Origin: JAHEZL01 sp046074525
GTDB lineage: Bacteria; Bacteroidota; Bacteroidia; Flavobacteriales_C; GCA-002722245
Length of the DNA stretch: 64,000 nucleotides
Reading direction: 5' to 3'
Assembly (NCBI GenBank): GCA_046074525.1
Contig: JBJTOK010000067.1
Span: forward strand, 43,042 to 107,041
Below the pieces are notes generated by a model. It was not told the origin of the DNA and searched no databases. It was given only the letters and a program-made list of their open reading frames with translations. Positions 28,701 to 35,702 of this stretch are shown here, piece by piece. Within the stretch, counting starts at the first letter, position 1, and each line of letters opens with the position of its first letter. Position numbers and translations under genes: made by a program.

Positions 28701-30601
28701 AAAACGGCAAAATCATTATTTCGGCCAGCAATGGAACACTGCCTTACCAGTATTCTGTAGACAATGGAATTACGTTTGTGGGCACTCCGGTTTTTACTGA
28801 TCTGGATACAGGTGTTTATTATGTCGTAACAAAAGACGCCAGCAACTGCGTTGTTAAAAGAAAAGTGACTTTGAGCGGACAACAGTTGTTGCAAATTTCT
28901 ATAACCAAAACGGATGTTACATGCGCTAATGCAAATGATGGAAGCATTACAGCAATTGTAACAGGCGGAGTAGGGACTTTATCTTACAGTATTGATGACG
29001 TGAATTACCAGTCGGCAGCAACATTTATTGATTTGTCCGCCCAGTCTTACACCATATTTGTCAAAGATAACAATGCCTGTCCGGCCAGTGATACCATTAC
29101 TGTTTTTGAGCCGGAGGAAATAACAGATTCCATTTCTTTTACATCATCCACTTGTTCCGCTAATGACGGAAGTGCTGCTATTACCGTGCTGTCGGGAGGA
29201 GAGGCTCCTTATGCTTTTCTGTGGGATGCGCGTGCAGCAAATCAAAATTCTGCCACTGCGCTCAATTTAGGTGCAGGTTGGTATGCATGCACTATCACAG
29301 ATAATAAGGGTTGCTCAAAAACCGATTCAGTAAAAGTGAAAAATACTGGTGGTGTGCAAATCACTTCCAGCGGACAAACCGAACCAAGTTGTTTTGGTAA
29401 ATGTGATGGGGTGGCAATGGTGGTAGCGCAAAATGGTAAGCGACCGTATACGTACACCTGGACTTCGACCGCTTCTTCCGATTCCACCGCCAGCGGCCTC
29501 TGCGACGGCAGTTATCAGGTTACCGTTACCGATCAGAATCAGTGTATCGATATTATGAACTTTACACTCGCTGCTCCCGATGAGCTTCAGGTAACATTGC
29601 TTCCTTTTTCTACTGATGTCATTTGTGTGGATGGTTCTGTTCAGATGAATGGCATTGTTTCAGGTGGTACACCACCTTATTCAACGAAGTGGAACAATGA
29701 TCCTTCCATCAGCAATAACAATATTTTGAATCCCGTGCTGATTCCTTTGTCTAAAACAAAGTACACTTTGACAGTAAAAGATAAATTCAACTGTGAAGTG
29801 AGTGCCGACCTTACTTTACAACCTTCTCCAACTGTAAATATATTGATGGATACGCTTGTTGATTGCGAGAAAATAGAAGCTTCATTTTCTCCGCTCACCA
29901 ATGCAGAGGCGCCTTATGAAGTGAAATGGGTTTTTGACGGTGTTGATTCTATCGCAGAAATGCTGCCTTCACGACTTTTTACTTCAGGCAATCACTCTGT
30001 AAACTTAGTGGTGAATGATGCCAGTGGTTGTTCAGCTTCTGTTTCTGAATCATTGAGTTTCTCAATGAAAAATCATCCTTCGGCTGCATTTGATTATTCT
30101 CCGCAGCAGCTGAGTGCCCTGGATCCTACGGTGTATTTTACCAATTTGTCGGTGAATGCAGTGTCGTACAAATGGACTTTCGGCAACAATGATAGTTCTA
30201 CGGTCAGTGATCCTGTATATACGTATCCCGACAGCGGTCATTATCTGGTGTGTTTAAGTGCTGCCAATGAATACAATTGTGTGGCCGATACCTGCAGAAG
30301 AATTTATGTGGAAGGTGTTTCTGCTTTCTTTGTCCCTAATGCGTTCACTCCCGGTTCTGGTGGAATAAATGAAGTGTTTATGCCTGTAATCTCAGGCCTT
30401 GATCCGGATGGCTATGAGTTGAATATTTTCAATCGCTGGGGTGAATTGATTTTCACTTCTGATAATTTCAATGTAGGCTGGGATGGAGTTTATCATGGAA
30501 AGCAGGTGCAGGCGGATGTATACGTTTGGAAAATCACGTACAGGGAGAAAGATGCAAAGAAGAAGATTTCAAAAATCGGACACGTGACGGTGATAAAATG
30601 A
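25757..30601 (+). CDS. Secreted GH81-like endo-1,3-beta-glucanase with SprB-like repeats, PKD and T9SS type B sorting domain
   Basis: 1614 residues from ATG 25757 (ATG 25763 is equally good; GTG 25736 is in frame further up). A signal peptide ends near 'LISTVNGQ'. Residues about 60-760 resemble glycoside hydrolase family 81: 'DPYAGHSWFANYAEAQEAVS' and 'ESVLFATGAMMWGD', with the Glu pair in QEAVSE as candidate catalytic acids. GH81 enzymes cut beta-1,3-glucans such as laminarin or fungal wall glucan. Cys-containing SprB-like repeats follow (about 970-1330; 'TNITCGVAKNGKIIISASNG'), then a PKD domain near 1460-1540. The last about 85 residues are the gliding-motility-associated sorting domain ('VPNAFTPGSGGINEVF', 'LNIFNRWGELIF'). 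Inference: exported by T9SS and held at the surface. Confidence 0.82.
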   Translation: MPMKNKAYRSEVREVGIHLFAISLLLCLISTVNGQEVFPGGKAGSYNLTEPTGDPINYGQIGFGNELFARKGATYPGPFQTHNWWNSAFWNVQYGRQTGGDMVNSKPMYPLPLMMNVYEKGMQFGYRTIEQQSEDLTVHTSGGNARITSVGGKAYDMNMGLDGNPSSTQNVIADYGDWHVKFEQNYGATKVFTTAAKGNPFVFVDVSGTPATVVFNPNNEESQFKIVGKLNNALLFNMYPTGTTIKNGPKKGTRPEGFYAFYFPAGTLIASNDNVYKPISAWNADDVISPLKIKLPGAGTFSFSVMPDGSMRTLQIYEPHGYCKITDTRFTYQYEPKKARVTNNFSVTTTPLDGRTNVGTMQVLFRHQYLYSPEAKADTTKLSYWGPRGEAKVIAGNVFNNVMTYYGSVPELAKAAKRFNEAQIVNLVNGLFAFSQYDAYKTANYDDYNYFRSVAIWTQAAEIAHQINRPDLRDNLLDHAKMVIEDFLTSPTGDNIATGYSPEVNFMTTFPNSFNAYAGMYDYHFVVSYLIYACGMVAKFEQIRSGNLNWVNEYKPMVDLMVRNINDWQRDMSTPVGNTPRFPYLRYFDPYAGHSWFANYAEAQEAVSESVLFATGAMMWGDVTDNYPMRDMGAMLYVTESEAGRQYWFDYDDVGCIGGEFAPDFPSTHAGIVSEDGYNYATYYDPTQPNTAVAIHRASIMPITGSSLWLGTNVDAINRDMSSFMARQGSYDFTANTWSNEVLAYQALADAQAARAVYDKNVWSGQPPAMSLDQMLFPVIDEHWIATLDSVGHFDATVQGDIPFFSVFVKDTCGRKMRHYMMYNSPGTGPDHAQRTVNFTDGTCWDLPEDTLIVYKLLAPDTIKNITAVVGPCDSDPIDIHVDADLCPLMESSMYYQYSTDSVVWHTLYDVHTASDSLSVTYTPSGPGTYFFRIIMRSGKVPGLMCPMQDTSSVIAKVTVNSCCPMKVDSVSLTNITCGVAKNGKIIISASNGTLPYQYSVDNGITFVGTPVFTDLDTGVYYVVTKDASNCVVKRKVTLSGQQLLQISITKTDVTCANANDGSITAIVTGGVGTLSYSIDDVNYQSAATFIDLSAQSYTIFVKDNNACPASDTITVFEPEEITDSISFTSSTCSANDGSAAITVLSGGEAPYAFLWDARAANQNSATALNLGAGWYACTITDNKGCSKTDSVKVKNTGGVQITSSGQTEPSCFGKCDGVAMVVAQNGKRPYTYTWTSTASSDSTASGLCDGSYQVTVTDQNQCIDIMNFTLAAPDELQVTLLPFSTDVICVDGSVQMNGIVSGGTPPYSTKWNNDPSISNNNILNPVLIPLSKTKYTLTVKDKFNCEVSADLTLQPSPTVNILMDTLVDCEKIEASFSPLTNAEAPYEVKWVFDGVDSIAEMLPSRLFTSGNHSVNLVVNDASGCSASVSESLSFSMKNHPSAAFDYSPQQLSALDPTVYFTNLSVNAVSYKWTFGNNDSSTVSDPVYTYPDSGHYLVCLSAANEYNCVADTCRRIYVEGVSAFFVPNAFTPGSGGINEVFMPVISGLDPDGYELNIFNRWGELIFTSDNFNVGWDGVYHGKQVQADVYVWKITYREKDAKKKISKIGHVTVIK

Positions 30602-30602
30602 T

Positions 30603-30650
30603 TTTCTTGCGAGTGCTTCCCTCAGCCAAGAGGGAAGCATGCGCAAGAAA
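30603..30650. terminator. Long hairpin between converging genes
   Basis: TTTCTTGCG...GTGCTTCCCTC pairs with GAGGGAAGCA...GCGCAAGAAA, with one mismatch and a 6-nt loop region. It fills the gap between the GH81-like stop (+) and the stop of the HEAT-like gene (-). There is no long T run, so terminator strength is uncertain, but it could serve both strands. Confidence 0.6.
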
Positions 30651-31184
30651 TTAAGATCTTAGATTTTCCAATACCTCTACCATACTCGACAACAACTTCA
30701 TCTTCTCTTCATCACCTCCGTTTTCAATGCAGTCGTTAAGCGCTGAGATGCATTCTGTTACTTCATCATCATTGAGCTCGCCCTCTAAGTTTTCAATCAC
30801 TGTGAGTACTTCAAGGGTTGTCATATAGTTTTCATTGCAGGCCAGCTCTACAAGGAAGGTCAAATATTCTTCACAGGCTGCAGAAGATTGCCACAGGGCT
30901 GATACCAAAACATCGCGGTGACCGGCCGAGCTGTCTTTTTGTAAATAATCCACCAGCACTTCGCCAGCTTTGCCCACTTTCAATTCAAAAAGAATGGATT
31001 TTGCTTCTTCGTAAACGAGATCGTCGTCGCTTTGTAACAAAGCCTCAATCACGCCCGGAAGCACGTGGATAGTGCCTCTTTGCTTGGCGTCCTGAAGGGC
31101 TTTTAGTACAAGGCCGTGGTTTTTTGCTTTCAGGTTTTGCAGGATGTTCTGCAAAAATTTATTTTCTTTTTTTTCTTCGCTCAT
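30651..31184 (-). CDS. Small acidic helical protein, possibly HEAT-like
   Basis: 177 residues from the ATG at 31184 (MSEEKKENKF); the frame is open a further 45 nt upstream, but that extension overlaps the divergent gene. The protein is helical and acidic, with repeats such as 'GVIEALLQSDDDLVYEEAKS' and 'EVLVDYLQKDSSAGHRDVLV' that look like HEAT-type helix pairs. No signal peptide, so likely a cytosolic scaffold. A TATTTTTG box (fits TAnnTTTG) lies just before the start on this strand. Its start is 26 nt from the divergent osmC start, so the two share a promoter region. No specific function recognised. Confidence 0.7.
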   Translation of the reverse strand: MSEEKKENKFLQNILQNLKAKNHGLVLKALQDAKQRGTIHVLPGVIEALLQSDDDLVYEEAKSILFELKVGKAGEVLVDYLQKDSSAGHRDVLVSALWQSSAACEEYLTFLVELACNENYMTTLEVLTVIENLEGELNDDEVTECISALNDCIENGGDEEKMKLLSSMVEVLENLRS

Positions 31185-31210
31185 GGCGCAAAAATAGTGA
31201 TATTTGGGAC

Positions 31211-31642
31211 GTGAAAATAAAATTAACAAAACAGTCGGAACCTTTCCATTTTGTTGCTTTCAGCGAAGATGGAAAATCGGTGCACATGGATGCTTCGCCT
31301 GATATAGGCGGTACAGACAAAGGTGTGCGCCCAATGCAAATGATCATTATGGGATTGGGTGGTTGCAGCGGCATTGATGTGTGCAACATCCTGAAAAAAC
31401 AGCGACAGGAATTCAACGCTTTCAATATTGAGGTGGCGGCGAAAAGGAGGGACGAACCCGAACCGAAAATATTTGAATATATCCTCATGAAGTTTATTTT
31501 TGAGGGTGGTGTTGATCCGCAAAAAGCAAAAAGAGCTGTCGACCTGTCGATAGAGAAGTATTGTTCGGTATCGGAAATCCTTAGGCTATCCGGCGCTGCA
31601 CTCGAGTATCAGGTCATAGTGAATAACGAAATTGTACAATAA
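31211..31642 (+). CDS. OsmC-like peroxiredoxin-type protein
   Basis: 143 residues from GTG 31211 (MKIKLTKQSEPF); the frame runs on upstream to 31124 but that part would overlap the opposite gene and is not OsmC-like. OsmC features: 'MIIMGLGGCSGIDVCNILKK' with C52, and C118 in 'IEKYCSVSEI', the two cysteines that reduce organic hydroperoxides in OsmC/Ohr proteins. The YhfA-like subgroup also has this spacing, and its role is less clear. Its stop shares one base with the start of the sulfhydrylase gene. Confidence 0.85.
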   Translation: MKIKLTKQSEPFHFVAFSEDGKSVHMDASPDIGGTDKGVRPMQMIIMGLGGCSGIDVCNILKKQRQEFNAFNIEVAAKRRDEPEPKIFEYILMKFIFEGGVDPQKAKRAVDLSIEKYCSVSEILRLSGAALEYQVIVNNEIVQ

Positions 31643-32823
31643 TGTCATTTGAAGATAAAAAAGACGAAACCAAAGCGATAAGAATACAGGCCCAGCGCAG
31701 CCACAACCGTGAGCACAGTGTGCCTTTGTACCTTACATCCAGCTTTATATATGATGACGCCGAGCAGATGCGTGCTGCCTTTGCCGACGAAATCGATATT
31801 AATATTTACACCAGATTCTCTAATCCGAATGCCGATGAATTTGTGGCCAAGATGTGTGCTCTGGAGCATGCCGAGGCGGGTTTTCCAACGGCTTCGGGTA
31901 TGGCGGCGATTTTTGCCAGCTTTGCGGCTTTGCTCAAAACGGGCGATGATATTTTGGTGTGCCGATCCATTTTTGGTGCAACACATACTTTGCTCAGCAA
32001 GGTGATGACACGCTTCGGCATTACGCATACCTTGGTGGAACTGAAAGATACTGCCAACTGGCACAAGCACATCAAGCCGAATACTAAAATGATTTTTGTG
32101 GAAACCCCAACCAATCCGGGGGTGGATATCCTCGATCTGGAATGGCTGGGTAAGTTCGCGAAAGAGCACAAATTGTTGCTCAATGTTGACAACTGTTTTG
32201 CAACGCCGGCATCGCAAAAACCTATCGATTTTGGTGCGGATATCGTGGTGCACAGTGCCACCAAATATCTCGACGGCCAGGGCAGGGTGCTGGGTGGCAT
32301 AGTTTTGGGCAAAAAAGAATTGATCAAGGAGGTGTATTCCTTCTGCCGCAGTACGGGTCCGGCTATTTCTCCATTCAATGCCTGGACATTGTCGAAGAGC
32401 TTGGAAACCTTGTCTATCCGTATGGAGCGTCATTCGGATAACGCGCTGAAGATTGCAGGGTTTTTGGAAAATCATCCCGATGCTGAAAAGGTGAGATACC
32501 CTTTCCTCAAATCGCATCCGCACTATGCCATTGCTAAAAAGCAGATGAGATTAGGTGGAGGTATTGTGGCTTTCAACATCAAGGGCGGATTGGAAAGGGG
32601 CAAACGCTTCCTCGATGCTTTGGAGTTCTGTTCGATGACGGCCAACCTGGGTGATTCCCGAACCATCATTTCCCATCCGGCGTCAACCACGCATGGTAAA
32701 ATGACTCCGGCCGATCAGCTGCTGGCGGGCATTGAACCGGGCATGATCCGCATTTCTGCGGGTTTGGAAAATGTAGAAGATTTGATCAATGATATTAAAC
32801 AGGCTTTAGAAAAGTCGAAATAA
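31642..32823 (+). CDS. metZ: O-succinylhomoserine sulfhydrylase-type PLP enzyme (Cys/Met metabolism)
   Basis: 393 residues. The fold-type I PLP site is clear: K208 in 'VHSATKYLDGQGR', D183 in 'LLNVDNCFATPA', 'ETPTNPG' near 154-160, and 'YTRFSNPN' near 56-63. The family joins O-succinyl- or O-acetylhomoserine with sulfide to make homocysteine for methionine. The N terminus 'RIQAQRSHNREHSVPLYLTS' is close to the MetZ group common in Bacteroidetes; cystathionine gamma-synthase or lyase are less likely alternatives. It overlaps osmC by one base and is followed after 6 nt by the cupredoxin gene. Confidence 0.88.
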   Translation: MSFEDKKDETKAIRIQAQRSHNREHSVPLYLTSSFIYDDAEQMRAAFADEIDINIYTRFSNPNADEFVAKMCALEHAEAGFPTASGMAAIFASFAALLKTGDDILVCRSIFGATHTLLSKVMTRFGITHTLVELKDTANWHKHIKPNTKMIFVETPTNPGVDILDLEWLGKFAKEHKLLLNVDNCFATPASQKPIDFGADIVVHSATKYLDGQGRVLGGIVLGKKELIKEVYSFCRSTGPAISPFNAWTLSKSLETLSIRMERHSDNALKIAGFLENHPDAEKVRYPFLKSHPHYAIAKKQMRLGGGIVAFNIKGGLERGKRFLDALEFCSMTANLGDSRTIISHPASTTHGKMTPADQLLAGIEPGMIRISAGLENVEDLINDIKQALEKSK

Positions 32824-32829
32824 AAAGAT

Positions 32830-33432
32830 ATGAAAATGAAATTTACATTCTCACTTGCATTGTTGTTTATGACGACCTTGCTTTTTGGTAAGACATGGGT
32901 AGTGACGGTTTCCAGCGGACCGTCTTTCAGCGTTGCGACGCTAACAATTACTGAAGGTGATTCAGTGACTTTTTCACTGGGCAGTCCGCACAATGCCACT
33001 GAAGTTTCACAAAGCACATGGAATGCCAATGGAAGCACTGCTTTACCAGGGGGGTTCTTTGCACCAACAGGTGGCGGAACCATACTTCCTGCGAAATTAA
33101 CAGTGGGCACGCATTACTATGTTTGTACTCCACATGCTTCTATGGGCATGAAAGCGCAAATTATTGTTCAGGCTCCGACAGGTTTTAACGAAAAAAGTAG
33201 TACAGCATTATCAATTTATCCTAATCCGGTGAGCGATCAGGTGTCAATCAAATCAGGAAAAAGTAATTTCGGAACTTCTTTTTTCCTTTTTGATTTAACC
33301 GGTCGCCAGGTACATGCGGGCAAACTGGTGAATGAATATACCACGATCGATATGTCGCAATTGCAGTCGGGAGTTTACTTCCTGCAAGTAGGCACCGAAG
33401 CAAAACAAACCTTCAAGGTCATTAAGAATTAA
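32830..33432 (+). CDS. Secreted cupredoxin with T9SS type A sorting domain
   Basis: 200 residues: signal peptide (1-20), a plastocyanin-like domain (about 21-117) and a C-terminal Por-secretion sorting domain (about 128-200; 'LSIYPNPVSDQVSI', 'GVYFLQVGTEAKQTFKVIKN'). The type 1 copper ligands are all present: H54, C99, H102 and M107, with the plastocyanin spacing Cys-x2-His-x4-Met in 'YYVCTPHASMGM'. It is therefore probably a small blue copper electron carrier delivered outside the outer membrane. It begins 6 nt after metZ, so it is likely cotranscribed, a link with no obvious explanation. A strong terminator follows. Confidence 0.88.
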   Translation: MKMKFTFSLALLFMTTLLFGKTWVVTVSSGPSFSVATLTITEGDSVTFSLGSPHNATEVSQSTWNANGSTALPGGFFAPTGGGTILPAKLTVGTHYYVCTPHASMGMKAQIIVQAPTGFNEKSSTALSIYPNPVSDQVSIKSGKSNFGTSFFLFDLTGRQVHAGKLVNEYTTIDMSQLQSGVYFLQVGTEAKQTFKVIKN

Positions 33433-33451
33433 AAGCTCATTTCTTGTTGAT

Positions 33452-33479
33452 AAAGCCCGGAATTTTCCGGGCTTTTTTT
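33452..33479 (+). terminator. Terminator after the cupredoxin gene
   Basis: AAAGCCCGG at 33452-33460 pairs with CCGGGCTTT at 33467-33475 across a 6-nt loop, followed by a T run. It ends the osmC-metZ-cupredoxin transcript 20 nt past the stop. Confidence 0.9.
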
Positions 33480-33516
33480 GTGTAGTAATTTATTATCTTC
33501 GCACCTCATTTTACTT

Positions 33517-35406
33517 ATGCCTGAAAATTGCAAATACGTTTTTGATTTCGATAGTACGCTGACACAGGTGGAAGCGTTGGACGTGCTTGCTGAAATTTCA
33601 CTGAAAAGTCATCCGAAAAAAGAGGAACTGATTCAAAAGATTATCGATATTACCAATCAGGGAATTGATGGAACTATTTCCTTCACGGAAGGATTGCGTC
33701 AGCGACTGGAAGTACTCAATGCCCGTGAAGAGCACTTGCCTTTACTGGTTAAAAAGCTCAGGGCTCAGATTTCAAAATCTATTTTCAGAAACAAAGCTTT
33801 TTTCAAGGAGCATTCCCCGAATATTTACGTGATGTCGGCGGGTTTCAAGGAATTTATTGTTCCTATTGTGGCCGAACTGAATATTCCTGAGGAGCGTGTG
33901 TATGCCAATACCTTTGAGTTTGATGAAGGAAAGATCGTTGGTTTTGATGCCAAAAATCCTTTGTCGAAACACAACGGAAAAATCGAGTGTCTCAAGAAAA
34001 TGAACCTTAAAGGAACAGTGTTCATGATAGGTGATGGCTACAGCGATTATGTAACGCGCAAGGAAGGAGTAGCAACGAAGTTTTTTGCCTACACCGAAAA
34101 TGTCAAAAGAAAAAATATCCTGGAAGTGGCCGATCATATCACTCCCACCTTTGAAGAATTTTTATATCTAAATAAATTACCCATGGCGATTTCTTATCCT
34201 AAAAACAGAATTAAAGTATTGTTGCTGGAAAATATCCACACCAATGCTTTTAACATCTTTACTGAAGAAGGCTATACCGTTGAAACGATGAAAGGTGCGC
34301 TGGATGAAGCGGAGTTGTGCAAGAAAATAAAAGATGTTCATATCCTGGGAATCCGCTCGAAAACCAATGTTACTGCAAAGGTTTTGGAGCATGCGAATAA
34401 GTTGATGTCGGTAGGGGCTTTTTGTATTGGTACAAAGCAAATCGATCTGGAAGCTTGTAAGGACAAGGGTGTGGTTGTGTTTAATGCGCCATACAGCAAT
34501 ACGCGTTCGGTAGTGGAATTGGCGATTGGCGAAATCATTATGCTGATGCGCCGTGTGTTTGAGCGCAGTACTGAATTGCATTCCGGAAAATGGAACAAGA
34601 CTGCTGCCGGCAGCTACGAAATAAGAGGGAAAGTATTGGGTATCGTGGGTTACGGAAACATTGGTTCCCAATTGTCTGTAGTGGCGGAGGCCCTCGGTAT
34701 GAAAGTGGTTTTCTATGATGCAGTGGAGAAACTCGCCCTCGGAAATGCACAGAAATGCAATACATTGAACGAGTTATTGAAAAAATCAGATGTGGTTTCT
34801 TTGCACATTGATGATAGTGCTGAGAACAAGAACTTTTTTGGAGACAAGGAATTCAAGGCCATGAAAGATGGTGCTGCATTTGTTAACCTGAGTCGCGGAT
34901 TTGTTGTGGATATCGCTGCATTGGTGAAACACCTCAAGAGCGGGAAAATCTCTGGTGCCGGCGTGGATGTTTTCCCTAAGGAGCCTAAAAACAACGACGA
35001 AGCTTTTGTTTCTGAATTGATTGGTTTGCCAAATGTGATTTTAACTCCGCACGTTGGGGGAAGCACACAGGAAGCGCAGGTGAACATCGCGGAGTTTGTG
35101 CCGCAACGCATCATTGATTATGTAAACAAAGGCATTACCTATAAGAGCGTTAACTTCCCTAACATCCGTTTGCAGGAGCAGGGCAGTTCACATCGCTTCC
35201 TCCATGTTCACGAGAACGTACCGGGTATTATGGCGAAGGTGAATGGTATCTTGTCAAAACAAGGATTGAATATCGTTGGTCAGTATCTCAAAACCGATGA
35301 GAAGATTGGTTACCTTATCACCGACGTTGATAAGAACTATAAGAAGGAGCTGATTGAAGAGTTAAAGTCGATTAAGCACACCATCAAGTTTAGAGTACTG
35401 TATTAA
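33517..35406 (+). CDS. serA: Fusion of phosphoserine phosphatase (SerB-like) and D-3-phosphoglycerate dehydrogenase (SerA)
   Basis: 629 residues from ATG 33517; the frame stays open upstream into the previous terminator, so that part is not coding. Residues 1-215 are a HAD phosphatase of SerB type: motif I DFDSTLT with D10 and D12, and 'MIGDGYSDYV' with D173. Residues 230-550 are a D-3-phosphoglycerate dehydrogenase: GYGNIGSQ at 378-385, 'NLSRGFVVD' with R460, and H512 in TPHVGGST. Residues about 556-629 form an ACT domain, the serine-sensing part of SerA. One polypeptide would thus carry the first and last steps of serine synthesis; the middle step (SerC) is not in the window. Whether the HAD half acts on phosphoserine is inferred. 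Confidence 0.9.
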   Translation: MPENCKYVFDFDSTLTQVEALDVLAEISLKSHPKKEELIQKIIDITNQGIDGTISFTEGLRQRLEVLNAREEHLPLLVKKLRAQISKSIFRNKAFFKEHSPNIYVMSAGFKEFIVPIVAELNIPEERVYANTFEFDEGKIVGFDAKNPLSKHNGKIECLKKMNLKGTVFMIGDGYSDYVTRKEGVATKFFAYTENVKRKNILEVADHITPTFEEFLYLNKLPMAISYPKNRIKVLLLENIHTNAFNIFTEEGYTVETMKGALDEAELCKKIKDVHILGIRSKTNVTAKVLEHANKLMSVGAFCIGTKQIDLEACKDKGVVVFNAPYSNTRSVVELAIGEIIMLMRRVFERSTELHSGKWNKTAAGSYEIRGKVLGIVGYGNIGSQLSVVAEALGMKVVFYDAVEKLALGNAQKCNTLNELLKKSDVVSLHIDDSAENKNFFGDKEFKAMKDGAAFVNLSRGFVVDIAALVKHLKSGKISGAGVDVFPKEPKNNDEAFVSELIGLPNVILTPHVGGSTQEAQVNIAEFVPQRIIDYVNKGITYKSVNFPNIRLQEQGSSHRFLHVHENVPGIMAKVNGILSKQGLNIVGQYLKTDEKIGYLITDVDKNYKKELIEELKSIKHTIKFRVLY

Positions 35407-35469
35407 AAAGATCTCTTCATAGAATAAAAAAGCGGGTACATCCCAGTCATGGTCGGAAGATCTTTTTAA
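35403..35469 (+). repeat. 12-bp perfect inverted repeat spanning the serBA stop and the inserted element
   Basis: TTAAAAAGATCT at 35403-35414, overlapping the serBA TAA, is exactly complementary to AGATCTTTTTAA at 35458-35469 inside the mobile-looking element. The pair could form a hairpin ending in a T run around the left half of the old terminator. Confidence 0.7.
35434..35444. repeat. Left 11-bp direct repeat (apparent target duplication)
   Basis: GGGTACATCCC, identical in sequence and orientation to 35636-35646, bounding the 191-bp element. Confidence 0.8.
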
Positions 35470-35635
35470 TTGACTATTTTATCTTGATGCCACAATGGTA
35501 AACCTGATTTACCTTACCGTTTTTGAGGTAGCCGCAAGCATTGCGGCTGAAGTGTAGTCTTGAAATCCATTTCATAGCCGCAAGCATTGCGGCTCAACCT
35601 CAAAAAAATGGTCGGAATTTCTTCCGACCATGACT
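35445..35635. mobile_element. 191-bp non-coding MITE-like or REP-like element
   Basis: Ends are 16-bp perfect inverted repeats: 35445-35460 (AGTCATGGTCGGAAGA) and the complement at 35620-35635. It is flanked by an 11-bp direct repeat and encodes no protein. Inside, a closing stem TTTTTGAGGT (35520-35529) with ACCTCAAAAA (35597-35606) brackets two identical 19-bp hairpins AGCCGCAA-GCA-TTGCGGCT at 35530-35548 and 35576-35594. A further copy of ATGGTCGGAA at 35608-35617 pairs with the right end (35622-35631). It looks like a miniature element moved by a transposase in trans. The duplication length fits IS4/IS231-type elements (about 10-12 bp), but no parent is in the window. I saw no second copy here. 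Confidence 0.75.
35530..35594. repeat. Pair of identical 19-bp palindromes within the element
   Basis: AGCCGCAAGCATTGCGGCT occurs at 35530-35548 and 35576-35594. Each folds into an 8-bp stem with a 3-nt loop; the copies are 46 bp apart and in direct orientation. Confidence 0.9.
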
Positions 35636-35646
35636 GGGTACATCCC
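35636..35646. repeat. Right 11-bp direct repeat (apparent target duplication)
   Basis: GGGTACATCCC, second copy, immediately outside the right inverted repeat of the element. Confidence 0.8.
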
Positions 35647-35671
35647 GCTTTTTTTGTTGTTGATCATTTTT

Positions 35672-35679
35672 TACATTTG
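35672..35679 (+). promoter_or_regulatory. -7 box of the lipoprotein gene at 35703
   Basis: TACATTTG fits the Bacteroidetes -7 consensus TAnnTTTG. The nearest upstream TTTG lies 15 nt away, slightly short of the usual 17-19. Confidence 0.5.
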
Positions 35680-35702
35680 GTCAAACTTAAAAAAAAACGA
35701 CA

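Larger units (their letters stand above)
35426..35655 (+). terminator. serBA terminator split by an insertion
   Basis: The left half AAAAAAGCGGG (35426-35436) and the right half CCCGCTTTTTTT (35644-35655) would make a standard terminator with a TACAT loop if the 202 bp between the two copies of GGGTACATCCC were removed. At present the halves are separated by the element. Confidence 0.75.

Noticed and set aside
31645..32523. 292-residue minus-strand frame opposite metZ
   Set aside because: It is a shadow of a well-conserved PLP enzyme; its sequence has no recognisable domain.
35520..35606. Repeats after serBA as a small CRISPR array
   Set aside because: Only two copies, each a palindrome, with a single irregular spacer and no cas genes.
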